A stretch of 64,000 bases of DNA from Virgisporangium aliadipatigenens (GCF_016863615.1 NZ_BOPF01000015.1:124001-188000); one strand, 5' to 3'. Counted from the stretch's first letter, positions 42,858-52,724 are shown. Notes: generated by a model from the letters alone, not told the origin. Made by a program: numbers and translations.

Positions 42858-45269
42858 ATGACCCGACCCGACCCGGTCCCGGACGCACCGGTGGGTGTCG
42901 CGGGACGCGTGGGCCGGATCGATCCCGTGGCCGTCGGGACCCTTCTCCTGGCGGCACTCGCCGTGCTGTGGTTCGCGTTCGGGCCGGCCGGCACCCAGCG
43001 GGCCGTGTTCCTGACTCTGGCGCCGGTCTTCGTCGCGCTCGTCGCGTGGAGCATGTGGCTCGTGGCCGCCGACGCCGGCCAGCCGGTACCGGCGGCGCGC
43101 TACTGGCGCATGCTCGCCGGCGCCATGGTCGCCTTCGGTGTCGGCATGGTGGTCGACCTCGCCATGGTGCTGGACGGGTACGAGGACCGCGACGTCGGCG
43201 AGACGCTCTTCTATCCCGTGGGCGGTGCGCTGGCGATCGCGGCGCTGGCGACGTTCCCGACGCCGCGGCGCAGCGGTCCGGAGCGGCTGCGGATGGGGCT
43301 GGACGTGACGGCCGTGCTGCTCGGCAGCGCGACGTTCAGCTGGTACTTCGTCTTCGGCGACCGGTGGCGGCCGGAGGACGCCTGGGACCAGATCTCCGAC
43401 GGGCTGGTCCTGCCGGCGCTGACCGTCGTCGCCGGGTTCGCGGTCCTGCGGATCAGCCTCGCCGGCTCGCGGGTGTTCCGGCCGACCACCACCGCCATGC
43501 TCGTGGTCGGCTCGGTCGCCGCGGCCGTCACGACGGCGGCCGCGCCGAGTGCGGGCAGCGTCGGCGGGCGGATCGCGTCGATCAGTTATGTGGGAACGTT
43601 CGTGCTGGTCGTGCTCGGCGTGCGGCTGCAGCTGCGGTGGCGGCCGGACCCGACCCGGCCCGCCGGCCGGCATCTGACCCGGCGCGGCGTGCGGATGCTC
43701 TTCGCGGCGCTGCCGTACGCGACGGTCGTCGGCACCCTGGTGCTGCTCCTGCTGGTGCTCGGCCCCGGGCTGTCGGAGCGCGAGTGGGCGGTCATGGCCG
43801 GCGTGCTCGCCCTCGGGGTCGTGGTGATCGCCCGCCAGCTCGCCGCCCTGTGGGAAAATGCGCGGCTGATCTCCGCCAACGTTCGCCTGACCGGGCAGCT
43901 GCGGCATCAGGCGTTCCACGATCCGCTGACCGGGCTGGCCAACCGCGCGCTCTTCACCGAACGGGTCACCGAGGCGCTCGCCGACGCCCGTAGGACCGGC
44001 GCGACGGTGGCGGTGCTCTTCATCGACCTCGACGACTTCAAGGTGATCAACGACAGCCTCGGCCATCACGTGGGGGACGCGGTGCTCACGGCCGTCGCCG
44101 ATCGGCTGCGCGGGGCCGTCCCCGAGACGGGGCTGCTCGGGCGGCTCGGCGGCGACGAGTTCGCGGTGCTGGTGATCGAGCCGGACGACCGGATGACCAA
44201 GCCGGAGAGCGCGGCGCGCGGCGTCGCCGGGCGGATCGTGTCGGCGCTCGGGGAGCCGCTGTCCACCGGCGGCGTGCCGGCGACCGTGATGGCCAGCGTC
44301 GGCATCGCCCTGGCGCCGCGCGGCGAACCGCCCGTGGCGGACCTGCTGCGCAACGCCGACGTCGCCATGTACTCCGCGAAGAACCACGCCAAGGGCGGCT
44401 GGCGGGTGTTCGAGGCGACGATGCTGGACACGATGCTGACCCGCCACCGGTTGCAGGCGGCGCTCAACGGTGCGATGACGCGCGAGGAGTTCCAGGTCCA
44501 CTACCAGCCGATCGTCGACCTGGTGACCGGGGCGGTGCACGGCGCGGAGGCGCTGGTGCGCTGGCTGCGCCCGGACGGCACGTCGGTGGCGCCGGGCGAC
44601 TTCATCCCGCTGGCCGAGGAGACCGGCCTCGTCACCGAGATCGACCGCTGGGTGCTCGAACGCGCCTGCCACCAGGCCGCGCTCTGGTGGCAGGCGACGC
44701 CGGACGGCCGGCCGTTCGCGCTGCACGTCAACCTGTCGGCCCGCTACCTGCACCGCGCCGACCTGGTCACCGACGTCGCGCGCGCGTTGCGGGAGAGCGA
44801 CCTGCCGCCGGACCGGCTCACGCTGGAGATCACCGAGAGCGGGCTGGGCCACGACCACCAGGCCGCCATCGAACGCCTCGGCGAGTTGGGCCGCCTCGGG
44901 GTGCACCTGGCGATCGACGACTTCGGCACCGGCTACTCGTCGCTGGCGTTCCTGCGGCGGATGCCGGTCAACACCCTGAAGATCGACAAGACGTTCACCG
45001 CCGAACTGGCGGGACGCGGCGGCCCCGCACCGCTCACCCAGGCGGTCATCGCCCTGGCCACCACGCTCGGCATGGACACCGTGGCCGAGGGGATCGAGGA
45101 ACCCGTGCAGGCCGGCCGCCTGCGCGCGCTCGGCTGCAAGTACGGCCAGGGCTACCTGTACGCCGCGCCGCTCGCCCCGGAGGCGATGGCGGAGTTCCTC
45201 GGGCGCGGCGGGCACAGCGAGCGCCAGCCGGCCGGCGGCCACAGCGTGGAGCGCCAGCCCGCCGGATGA
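42858..45269 (+). CDS. Membrane GGDEF-EAL cyclic-di-GMP turnover protein
   Basis: An 803-residue membrane protein. About nine hydrophobic helices fill residues 22-330 (VAVGTLLLAALAVLWFAFG, TVVGTLVLLLLVLGPGL, VMAGVLALGVVVIARQLAAL), an unassigned integral sensor. The GGDEF domain follows (HDPLTGLANRALFTERV, RLGGDEFAVL, intact). The EAL domain has EALVRW, NLSARY, LEITES, IDDFGTGYSS and LKIDKTF, all residues needed for phosphodiesterase catalysis. The C terminus has a short tandem repeat (GGHSERQPA twice). It is downstream of the PAS-GGDEF-EAL gene, and its TGA overlaps the ATG of the AfsR-like regulator, implying co-translation. Confidence 0.92.
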   Translation: MTRPDPVPDAPVGVAGRVGRIDPVAVGTLLLAALAVLWFAFGPAGTQRAVFLTLAPVFVALVAWSMWLVAADAGQPVPAARYWRMLAGAMVAFGVGMVVDLAMVLDGYEDRDVGETLFYPVGGALAIAALATFPTPRRSGPERLRMGLDVTAVLLGSATFSWYFVFGDRWRPEDAWDQISDGLVLPALTVVAGFAVLRISLAGSRVFRPTTTAMLVVGSVAAAVTTAAAPSAGSVGGRIASISYVGTFVLVVLGVRLQLRWRPDPTRPAGRHLTRRGVRMLFAALPYATVVGTLVLLLLVLGPGLSEREWAVMAGVLALGVVVIARQLAALWENARLISANVRLTGQLRHQAFHDPLTGLANRALFTERVTEALADARRTGATVAVLFIDLDDFKVINDSLGHHVGDAVLTAVADRLRGAVPETGLLGRLGGDEFAVLVIEPDDRMTKPESAARGVAGRIVSALGEPLSTGGVPATVMASVGIALAPRGEPPVADLLRNADVAMYSAKNHAKGGWRVFEATMLDTMLTRHRLQAALNGAMTREEFQVHYQPIVDLVTGAVHGAEALVRWLRPDGTSVAPGDFIPLAEETGLVTEIDRWVLERACHQAALWWQATPDGRPFALHVNLSARYLHRADLVTDVARALRESDLPPDRLTLEITESGLGHDHQAAIERLGELGRLGVHLAIDDFGTGYSSLAFLRRMPVNTLKIDKTFTAELAGRGGPAPLTQAVIALATTLGMDTVAEGIEEPVQAGRLRALGCKYGQGYLYAAPLAPEAMAEFLGRGGHSERQPAGGHSVERQPAG
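45207..45263 (+). repeat. Short in-frame tandem repeat at the end of the second GGDEF-EAL gene
   Basis: Two adjoining units of 27 and 30 bases encode GGHSERQPA and GGHSVERQPA just before the stop. The second unit carries one extra codon (GTG). The repeat extends the protein beyond the EAL domain and ends two bases before the ATG of the downstream regulator, so it also sets the coupling geometry. Confidence 0.7.
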
Positions 45270-48200
45270 ACGACATGCCGATCCGCATCCGTGCGCTGGG
45301 CAGGCTGGAGCTTGCCGGCCATGAGGGTGATCAGGTGCCGCTGGGGCCGCCGAAGCAGCGGCTCCTGCTGGGCGTGCTGGTGTGCCGCCCGGGGGAACTG
45401 CACACCGTCGCCGAACTGACGGAGGCGCTGTGGGGCGACGCGCCACCGGCCTCCGCGCGCAACAACCTGCGTTCCTACATCCACGGTCTGCGGCAGGCGC
45501 TGGGCGTCGCGGCGGTCGAGGGGAACGGCCGCCCGGGCTACCGGCTCGCGCTCGACCCGGCCGAGATCGACATAGGCCGGTTCGACGGGCTCGCCCGCGA
45601 CGGCGAGGCGGCGCTGCACGGCGGTGACCTGCGGGCGGCGCGGGAGGCGTTCCGGGCGGCGCTGTCGCTCTGGCGGGACCGGCCCTTCGCCGACCTCGAC
45701 GACGACTGCCCGCCCCTGGTGCGGGAGGCCTCCCGCCTGGAGGAACGCCGCCTGGTCGTGATCGAGCAGCGGATCGACGCCGACCTGGCCGACCACCGGG
45801 CGGCGGATCTCGTCGCCGAGCTCACCGGCCTGGTGACCCGCCACCCCTACCGCGAACGCTTCGTCGCCCAGCTCATGCTCGCCCTGTACCGCGCGGGCCG
45901 GCAGGCCGAGGCGTTGGCCGCCTACCGCCGCGCCCAGGTGGTCCTCGACGAGGAACTGGGCATCGAGCCCGGCGGCGCGCTGCGCGAGCTGCACCACCAG
46001 ATCCTCACCCGCGACCCGCAGCTCGACCCGCCCGCGGCGCACGCCGCCGCACAGCCGGCCGTGCGTCCGGCCGCCCCGGCGGAGCTGCCGCCCTCCTCGG
46101 GCCGCTTCACCGGCCGCGCCCCCGAACTGGCCCGCCTGGACCAGGTCGCCACGGCCGCCGCCCGGCGGGAGACGACGGCGGTCATCGCGATCGTCGGGGC
46201 GGCCGGCGTGGGCAAGAGCGCACTGGCCGTCGAGTGGGGCCGCCGGGCCCTGGCGCGCTTCCCGGACGGCCAGCTCTTCGTGCACCTGCGCGGGTTCGAC
46301 CACCGGCCGGCGCTGCGCGGGTACGAGGCGGTGACGCGTTGCCTGCGGTCGTTGGGCGTGGCGGCCGACGCCGTCCCGGACGGGTTGGAGGAGGCGTCCG
46401 CGCTGTACCGGTCGCTGCTGGCCGACCGCAGGGTGCTGGTGGTGCTCGACGACGCCGCGTCGGCGGAGCAGGTGCGGCCGCTGCTGCCGGGCAGCCCGGG
46501 CAGCGTGGTGCTGGTGACGAGCCGGTTCCGGCTGCCGGGGCTGGTGGCGAGCGACGGCGCGCGGCAGTTGATCCTGGAGCCGATGAGCGACGGGGAGGCG
46601 GTGTCGCTGATCGCCGCCGTGCTGGACGACGAGCGCATCGCCGCCGAGCCGGAGGCCGCCGCGGAGCTGGTCGCGACGTGCGGGTTCCTGCCGCTGGCGC
46701 TGCGGATCGCGGCGGCCAACCTGGCAGAGTTCCCGGAGCGGCCGATCGCGCGGCACGTGGCGGAGCTGCGCGCGGCGACGCTCGACGGGCTGGAGGTCGA
46801 GGGCGATCCGTCGCTGGCCGTGCGGGCGGCGTTCGACCTGTCGTACGAGGCGCTCACGGAGCCGGAGCGGCGCACGTTCCGGCTGGTGGGGCTGGTGCCG
46901 GGGCCGGACTTCGGGCCGGACGCGGTGGCCGCGCTGACCGGGCTGTCGTCCGCCGTCGCCGGCCGTCAGCTGCACCGGCTTGCGGGCGCGCACCTGTTGC
47001 AGCGCCGCGGGGACGAGCGGTACGGGTTCCACGATCTGGTCGGGGAGTACGCGCGGGAGCGGGCGTTCGCCGAGGACGACGCGGACGCGGCCGTCTCCCG
47101 CCTTTTCGATCATTATCTGGAACGGGCCGACGCGGCCGCCACGGCGCTGCACCGGCACGTGCTGCGGCTGCCCGAGGAGGCACGGCCCACGTTCGACACG
47201 GTGCTGGACGGGGCGACCGCGTGGGCGTGGATGACCACGGAGCTGCCGAACGTGGTGGCGGCCTGCGAACAGGCGGCGGTGCAGGGGCCGTTCGCGGTGG
47301 CGTGGCTGCTCGCCGACGCGCTGCGCGGGCACCTGACGCGCGTGCGGGACGTGGTGGCCCTGGACAGCGTGGCCGCCGCGGCGACCCATGCCGCCGCGGC
47401 GGCCGGGGATCCGCTGGCGCGGGCGTCGGCGGCGTTGTGCGCGGCGAGCCGGGCGCAGTTCACCGGCTCGTACCCGGAGGCGCTGCTGCGCTTCGACGAG
47501 CTGCTGGCGCTCTCCCGGGTGGCCGGCTGGCGCCGGGCCGAGGCGACCGCGCTGAGCAATCTCGCCGTGGTGCAGGCCGAGATGGGCGACAACCGCAAGG
47601 CGATCGAGAGTCACCGGGCGGCGCTCGAGGTGCACCGCGCGATCGGGTGGACCGACGGCGAGGCGATCACGCTGACCAACCTCGGCTTCGGGCTGCTGCG
47701 GGTCGGCCGTCCCGCGGAGTCGGTCGACGTTTTCGGGCAGGCGCTGCGGCTGTCCCGCGCGGTCGGTTCGAGCGACGAGGAGATCGAGGTGCTCGGCTAT
47801 CTCGGGCACCTGCGGGTCGGCCTCGGCCAGCACGAACTCGCGCGGGAGCACCTCGCGGAGTCGCGCCGGATCGGCCACCTGCGGGGGCGGGTGCACGTGG
47901 AGGCCGACGTGCACATCGAGATGTCGGCGCTGGCCGTGGAGACCGGCGATCCGGCGGCGGCGCGGGATCACGCGATGGCCGCGCTGGCGCTGCTCGGCCC
48001 GGCGAACGACCCGTGGCTCGTGTACAACGCGCACCGGGCGGCCGCCGCCGCACACGCCGCGGCGGGTGATCATCGGCTCGCGCTGGAGCACGTGCGGGCG
48101 GCGCACCTGCAGACCGAACGGGTCTACGGCTCCTTCGTGCGCATCCAGACGGCGCTGGAGCTGGCGCTGGCGGAGTTCCGCGTGGACAACTCGGCGGCGG

Positions 48201-48433
48201 CACGCGCCGAACCGGTCGTGCGGACCGCGCTCGACGACGCGCGCCGGACGGAGCACCGGATCCTGGAGGCGGACGCGCACCTGGCGCTCGCGGAGATCCT
48301 GCTGGGGCGCGACGACCCGGCGGAGGCGGCCGAGCAGTTCGCGGCGGCCGTCGCCATCTACACGGAGACGGGATGGCGGCTCGGCCGCGCCACCGTCGAA
48401 CGGCTGGCCGCCGAGATCCCCACCCGCGCCTAG
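45266..48433 (+). CDS. AfsR/SARP-family regulator: BTAD, NB-ARC and TPR
   Basis: A 1055-residue multidomain regulator. Residues 5-95 are the OmpR-like winged-helix DNA-binding domain (RIRALGRLELAGHEGDQVPL, ARNNLRSYIHGLRQALG). Residues 100-250 are the bacterial transcriptional activation domain. An NB-ARC-type ATPase follows, with Walker A GAAGVGKS ending at K317-S318, Walker B-like RRVLVVLDDAAS, and FLPLALRIAAANLA. TPR repeats fill the last 350 residues (EATALSNLAVVQAEMGDNRK, AITLTNLGFGLLRVGRPAES). AfsR-type proteins activate secondary metabolism or development; the targets here are unknown. The ATG overlaps the upstream GGDEF-EAL stop (ATGA). Confidence 0.92.
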   Translation: MNDMPIRIRALGRLELAGHEGDQVPLGPPKQRLLLGVLVCRPGELHTVAELTEALWGDAPPASARNNLRSYIHGLRQALGVAAVEGNGRPGYRLALDPAEIDIGRFDGLARDGEAALHGGDLRAAREAFRAALSLWRDRPFADLDDDCPPLVREASRLEERRLVVIEQRIDADLADHRAADLVAELTGLVTRHPYRERFVAQLMLALYRAGRQAEALAAYRRAQVVLDEELGIEPGGALRELHHQILTRDPQLDPPAAHAAAQPAVRPAAPAELPPSSGRFTGRAPELARLDQVATAAARRETTAVIAIVGAAGVGKSALAVEWGRRALARFPDGQLFVHLRGFDHRPALRGYEAVTRCLRSLGVAADAVPDGLEEASALYRSLLADRRVLVVLDDAASAEQVRPLLPGSPGSVVLVTSRFRLPGLVASDGARQLILEPMSDGEAVSLIAAVLDDERIAAEPEAAAELVATCGFLPLALRIAAANLAEFPERPIARHVAELRAATLDGLEVEGDPSLAVRAAFDLSYEALTEPERRTFRLVGLVPGPDFGPDAVAALTGLSSAVAGRQLHRLAGAHLLQRRGDERYGFHDLVGEYARERAFAEDDADAAVSRLFDHYLERADAAATALHRHVLRLPEEARPTFDTVLDGATAWAWMTTELPNVVAACEQAAVQGPFAVAWLLADALRGHLTRVRDVVALDSVAAAATHAAAAAGDPLARASAALCAASRAQFTGSYPEALLRFDELLALSRVAGWRRAEATALSNLAVVQAEMGDNRKAIESHRAALEVHRAIGWTDGEAITLTNLGFGLLRVGRPAESVDVFGQALRLSRAVGSSDEEIEVLGYLGHLRVGLGQHELAREHLAESRRIGHLRGRVHVEADVHIEMSALAVETGDPAAARDHAMAALALLGPANDPWLVYNAHRAAAAAHAAAGDHRLALEHVRAAHLQTERVYGSFVRIQTALELALAEFRVDNSAAARAEPVVRTALDDARRTEHRILEADAHLALAEILLGRDDPAEAAEQFAAAVAIYTETGWRLGRATVERLAAEIPTRA

Positions 48434-48557
48434 GGCGGGAGGCCGTGGGATCGATCCGGGCGTAGTACGTTGCCGTCGTGCGCGCCGCGCCGGCCGATCA
48501 CGTCGACGCCCGGTTGACGCGGACGGGCCGTCGCGACGGTGCGCAGCCGGGGCAACG

Positions 48558-49562
48558 TCAAGGCCCGCGGCCGCCCGACCCGGTAGCCGGGCCGGGACGG
48601 ACCAGGTCGAGCAGGCCGAAGCGGGCGGTGGCCGGGTCGCCGTCGGGTCGCCCGGTCCGCGGGTCGATCAGGGTGAACGCCTCCACGCCCACCCATCCGC
48701 GCACCCGTCCGGCGTCGTTCAGCACCCGCAGCAGCGGCCGGGCGTGACCGCCGCCCGGGCAGCGGTACCACTCGGTGTCGCGCCACCCGTCGGCGTGCGG
48801 CGTGACGTGGTGCACCCCCGCCCCGGGGAACGGCTCCGCGGTGCACGCCGTCGCCCGGCGCACCAGGTGCAGGCAGGTCCCGAGGGCCCGGCCGGGTACG
48901 GGTTCGATCGTCTCCCGCACCAGAACGCCCCCGACGGCCACGACGGCCGCGCCGGCAAAGTGCGGCGACAAGAGCAAGCCGCCGCGCGGCGAAGCGGTGG
49001 CGTACCCGACCCCGAACGTCGCCGTGTGGTCGCTGAACTGCCCGGGCGCCGGCACCGCCACCGGTTCCCGGTCGAACGTGGGGCTCCACATGCGTTCCCC
49101 GTCGACGCACCAGTGCTCGACGCGCGGGGTGGTGAGCGTTCGGCCGGTCGTGTCGTGGGTCCACCCGATGCAGAGCCGGCCGTCGGGCTGCCGCGTCCAG
49201 CCGCCCCGGTACCCGCCCACCGGCCCCCCGCCGAACCCGTCGACCGTCCGCACGCCGCACCCCGCCCACGCGTCCACGGTGCGCGGCTCGTCGACCTGTT
49301 CCCACCGCCACCAGTCTGTGCGCACCGACGCGTCGGCCCCGAACCGGTAGTGGCCCAGGCGAACCCAGTTGTCGTAGAAGTTCCCCTCCCTGGTGTCGAG
49401 GCCGCCGACCGCGACCGCCCATGTGGCGCGGCCGCCCGGTAGCTCCACGGAGAACCCCCATTCGCTGACCCACTCCAGCCGACGTCGTCCCCCGTGGCCG
49501 ACGCCGACCCCCGTCGGAGTGGTGCGGACACGTTCGCACCGGGCTGCATATGTGGGGTACAT
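48558..49562 (-). CDS. Hypothetical protein
   Basis: A 334-residue protein I cannot assign to a family. It is rich in beta-type segments and Trp/Gly (GYRGGWTRQPDGRLCIGWTH, HYRFGADASVRTDWWRWEQV, VEHWCVDGERMWSPTFDREP). No signal peptide or membrane helix is evident. ATG 49562 is used; because the first 25 residues look unlike the rest, a downstream start near VSEWGFSVELPGG is possible. It converges with the AfsR-like gene over 124 bases and is divergent from the CocE-type hydrolase with 73 bases between starts. Confidence 0.65.
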   Translation of the reverse strand: MYPTYAARCERVRTTPTGVGVGHGGRRRLEWVSEWGFSVELPGGRATWAVAVGGLDTREGNFYDNWVRLGHYRFGADASVRTDWWRWEQVDEPRTVDAWAGCGVRTVDGFGGGPVGGYRGGWTRQPDGRLCIGWTHDTTGRTLTTPRVEHWCVDGERMWSPTFDREPVAVPAPGQFSDHTATFGVGYATASPRGGLLLSPHFAGAAVVAVGGVLVRETIEPVPGRALGTCLHLVRRATACTAEPFPGAGVHHVTPHADGWRDTEWYRCPGGGHARPLLRVLNDAGRVRGWVGVEAFTLIDPRTGRPDGDPATARFGLLDLVRPGPATGSGGRGP

Positions 49563-49635
49563 GGAGGGTTCTGCGCATCGACGGTTCGCAATAGCCTGAT
49601 CGAGGCCTGTCGAGCCGATGCGAGGAGGCATCCCC

Positions 49636-51513
49636 ATGCGAGTCCGACGTCTGCTGGCGGGGGCGCTGGTCGCCGGCACCGTGCTGGCGCCCGCCGCGCC
49701 GGCCGGGGCCGTTCCCGACCGGCCGCAGATCGTGGTCACCGACGGCGTGACCCAACCCGTCTTCGACTACACCCAGGCGATCCGCGAGCAGTTGACCGTC
49801 GAGTCCGCCGTGGACAGCGACGGCGACGGCAGGCGGGACCGGGTGGCCGTTCGGGTGATCCGGCCGGCGGAGACCGAACGCGGGCTCAAGGTGCCGGTGA
49901 TCTTCCAGCCCAGCCCGTACTACGCGGGCCTCAACGACGTGCCCAACCACGACGACGTCGACCGCGGGGCCGGTACTCGCCGGGCCGCCCCGCCGACGGC
50001 CGACCGGGCCGCCGAGTCGATCATCTTCGCCGGCTACCTGGACAACTACTTCGTGCCGCGCGGCTACGCGGTCGTCTTCGCCGACAGTCTCGGCAGCGGC
50101 GGCTCCGAGGGCTGCCCCACCTCCGGCGCGCCCAACGAGACGCTCGGGATGAAGGCCGTCGTCGACTGGCTGAACGGCCGGGCGAAGGGGTTCGCGGCCG
50201 ACGGGTCGGACAAGAAGGCCACCTGGTCGACCGGGAAGACCGGCATGATCGGCGTCTCCTACAACGGCACCCTGCCCAACGCGGTGGCCTCCACCGGCGT
50301 GAAGGGGCTGGAGACGATCGTGCCGATCGCGGCCATCTCCAGCTGGTACGACTACTACCGGGCCAACGGCGGCGTGGTGGCGCCCGGCACGTTCCAGGGC
50401 GAGGATCTGGACGTGCTCGCCAGGGCGGTGTTGACCCGGCAGAATCCGGAGGTCTGTTCGGCCCTGATGGACGACATCGAGGCGAAGCAGGACCGGGTCA
50501 CCGGCGACTACAGCCCCTACTGGCACGAACGCAACTACCTCAAGGACGTCGACAAGGTGCGCGCCAGCGTGCTGCTGGTGCACGGCCTCAACGACTGGAA
50601 CGTCAAGACGAAGCACGCCGGCCAGTGGTGGGACGCCCTCGCCGCGCGCAACGTGCCCCGCAAGATCTGGCTGCACCAGGGCAACCACACGGACCCGTTC
50701 AACGTACGGCGGGCGGAGTGGCTGTCGACGCTGCACCGCTGGTTCGACTTCTGGCTGCACAAGATCGACAACGGCATCATGCGCACGCCCATGGCCGACG
50801 TGGAGACCGCGCCGGGCACCTGGCGGACCAGCCGCACCTGGCCCGTTCCGGGCACGCTGCCCACGCCGCTCTTCTTCGGCGGCGCCGCCGACAGCCGCCC
50901 CGGCACGCTCAACCGGCTGCCGCTCGGCATCGGCAAGCAGCAGTCCTTTGTGGACGATCCCGCCCAGACGGCCGAACAGTTGGTCGACGGCGAGGGTGCG
51001 GCCGACCCCAACCGGCTCGCCTACCTGAGCACCCCGCTGGACCGGGCCACCCGCCTGTCCGGCACGGCCCGCGTCACGGTGCGCGCCACGGTCGACGGGC
51101 CGGCGCCGTTCCTCACCGCGCTGCTGGTCGACTACGGTCCGGGCGAACGCTTCGCCGGCATCGTCCGCCTCACCGAGACCGACTGCATCGGCCCCGGCAT
51201 CCCGGAGGACCCGGGCTGCTTCGCCAAGCGCGCCTACGTCACGGAGAACACCCCGTGGAAGATCGTCTCGCGGGGCTGGCTCGACGTGCGCAACCGCCAC
51301 TCGCCGTCGGTGACCGAGCCGATCGACGGGGACCGGGCGTACACGTTCAGCTGGGACCTCCAGCCGCAGGACCACATCTTCGCGGCCGGCCACCGGATCG
51401 GGATCGTGGTGATCGCCACCGACCGCGACTACACGCTGCGGTACCCGGCCGGCACCCGGGTGGGCCTCTCGCTCGGCGTCAGCCACGCGATCCTGCCGCT
51501 GAGCCACGCCTGA
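49636..51513 (+). CDS. Secreted CocE/NonD-type hydrolase (X-Pro dipeptidyl-peptidase family)
   Basis: A 625-residue exported enzyme. The signal peptide is RVRRLLAGALVAGTVLAPAA with cleavage near PAGAVP. The alpha/beta-hydrolase domain shows the nucleophile S208 in GVSYNG, Asp 320 in VHGLNDWNV and His 351 in HQGNHTDPF. The C-terminal jelly roll of the PepX_C type is visible (LSGTARVTVRATVDGPAPFL, RGWLDVRNRHSPSVTEPI, FSWDLQPQDHIFAAGHRIGI). It would release X-Pro dipeptides or hydrolyse esters outside the cell. ATG 49636 has a GAGGAGG site. A perfect hairpin terminator follows. Confidence 0.92.
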   Translation: MRVRRLLAGALVAGTVLAPAAPAGAVPDRPQIVVTDGVTQPVFDYTQAIREQLTVESAVDSDGDGRRDRVAVRVIRPAETERGLKVPVIFQPSPYYAGLNDVPNHDDVDRGAGTRRAAPPTADRAAESIIFAGYLDNYFVPRGYAVVFADSLGSGGSEGCPTSGAPNETLGMKAVVDWLNGRAKGFAADGSDKKATWSTGKTGMIGVSYNGTLPNAVASTGVKGLETIVPIAAISSWYDYYRANGGVVAPGTFQGEDLDVLARAVLTRQNPEVCSALMDDIEAKQDRVTGDYSPYWHERNYLKDVDKVRASVLLVHGLNDWNVKTKHAGQWWDALAARNVPRKIWLHQGNHTDPFNVRRAEWLSTLHRWFDFWLHKIDNGIMRTPMADVETAPGTWRTSRTWPVPGTLPTPLFFGGAADSRPGTLNRLPLGIGKQQSFVDDPAQTAEQLVDGEGAADPNRLAYLSTPLDRATRLSGTARVTVRATVDGPAPFLTALLVDYGPGERFAGIVRLTETDCIGPGIPEDPGCFAKRAYVTENTPWKIVSRGWLDVRNRHSPSVTEPIDGDRAYTFSWDLQPQDHIFAAGHRIGIVVIATDRDYTLRYPAGTRVGLSLGVSHAILPLSHA

Positions 51514-51526
51514 CCCGAACGCGACG

Positions 51527-51556
51527 ACGCCCGCCGGTGTGCGCACCGGCGGGCGT
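51527..51556 (+). terminator. Perfect 13-bp hairpin terminator
   Basis: Arms ACGCCCGCCGGTG (51527-51539) and CACCGGCGGGCGT (51544-51556) pair perfectly around a 4-base loop, 14 bases after the CocE-type hydrolase stop and followed by TTCG. This is a strong candidate terminator for that gene. Confidence 0.8.
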
Positions 51557-51657
51557 TCGCCTGGGGAGCGGCCCGCCGCCGGAACGCCGTGGAACCGGAT
51601 GTAACGCCTAGGTAGCGTGGATTTTTGGGGAGAAGCGCTGCGGTTGTGGGACGTCGT

Positions 51658-52644
51658 ATGAGGCCGCACGGGGAGGCGCTGCGCAATCAGGACGGCGAGG
51701 ACGTGTCCGCGATCGCGTTCAGCACCAACGGGGAGTGGCTGGCCGTCGCGGACGCCTCCTGCACGGTGCGCCTGTGGAGCACCGTGACCGGACGGCGCGG
51801 GCGGCTGTTCGCCTCCACGCCCACCCGGATCGAGCAGTTGGCGTTCAGCCACGACGGGCGGCGGCTCGCGGCGACGTGGGGCTACGGGATCCGGGTCTGG
51901 GACGTGCTCACCGGCGAGTGGCTCACGCCCGAGGTACCGCCCAAGAAGCGCCACCCGGGCGGGGTCGGCGGCTCCCACGAGATCCGGGCGATGGCGTTCG
52001 ACCAGGTCGGGCGGCTGTGGGCGGCTCTGCGTCCGTTGTCCGCGGACCTGTCGATGGAGAACGTGATGTGGCTCGCCGACTGGTTCGGCAGCGCACCTTT
52101 CCGGGTGCTCGAACACGCGCGTCCCGGCGCCGCGTTCAGCACGTACGCCGACCGCGTGGCGACGCTCGACACCGGCTGCGGCGTGCTGGTGTGGAACGGC
52201 GACGACGGCCACGGGAAGAGCAGCGGCTGGGGCGGCGACAACTATCCCGACCTGACGGAACTGGCCGTCGCACCGGACGGCTTCGAGAGCGCGGTCGCCC
52301 GGATGAACAACGGGGTGGTGCTCTTCGACGTGTTCGGCGCCTGGCGGCTCGCCACCGCCTCGGAGGCGCACGCGTTGGCGTTCGGGGCGCGGAGCAGGTT
52401 CCTCGCGGCGGGGTGTGCCGACGGGACGGTGCGGGTGTGGACGCTCGGCTCCGAGCCCTCGGAGCCGCTGGACCTGGAGCCGGGTGGGCGCGGGGCGCCG
52501 TGCGTGGCGTTCAGTCCGGACGGGCGGTTCTTCGCGGCCGGCGGCGACGCCCATCCGTACCTGGGGGCCTTCCAGGAACGCGATGCGGGCACGGTGCGGC
52601 TGTGGACCGTTCCGCCACCGTCCACTGTGGAGGATCATGGGTGA
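51658..52644 (+). CDS. WD40-repeat protein
   Basis: A protein of about 328 residues with several WD40-like blades: VSAIAFSTNGEWLAVADASC, TVRLWSTVTGRRG, IEQLAFSHDGRRLAATWGYG, IRVWDVLTGEWL, RSRFLAAGCADGTVRVWTLG and CVAFSPDGRFFAAGGDAH. No signal peptide or catalytic domain accompanies the propeller, so it is probably a cytoplasmic scaffold. The start is uncertain: ATG 51658, GTG 51646 and TTG 51625 share the frame. A TAGCGT -10-like box at 51613-51618 would put a transcript start near TTG 51625. The partner is unknown. Confidence 0.82.
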   Translation: MRPHGEALRNQDGEDVSAIAFSTNGEWLAVADASCTVRLWSTVTGRRGRLFASTPTRIEQLAFSHDGRRLAATWGYGIRVWDVLTGEWLTPEVPPKKRHPGGVGGSHEIRAMAFDQVGRLWAALRPLSADLSMENVMWLADWFGSAPFRVLEHARPGAAFSTYADRVATLDTGCGVLVWNGDDGHGKSSGWGGDNYPDLTELAVAPDGFESAVARMNNGVVLFDVFGAWRLATASEAHALAFGARSRFLAAGCADGTVRVWTLGSEPSEPLDLEPGGRGAPCVAFSPDGRFFAAGGDAHPYLGAFQERDAGTVRLWTVPPPSTVEDHG

Positions 52645-52724
52645 GCCCGGTCGGGCTAGCCCTACCATCGATAGAGGGGTCAGCGGGATCGATCGCGGCG
52701 TCGACGTTCCCTAACGTCGGCCAC

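Noticed and set aside
42621-45446. 941-residue minus-strand open frame
   Set aside because: Antisense to the second GGDEF-EAL gene, whose domains are unmistakable; the product is His/Arg/Gln-rich noise.
45152-48280. 1042-residue minus-strand open frame
   Set aside because: Antisense to the AfsR-like regulator and without any recognisable domain.
48430-52668. 1412-residue minus-strand open frame
   Set aside because: Crosses several real genes on both strands and has low-complexity Arg/Pro/Gly/His composition, typical of a shadow frame.
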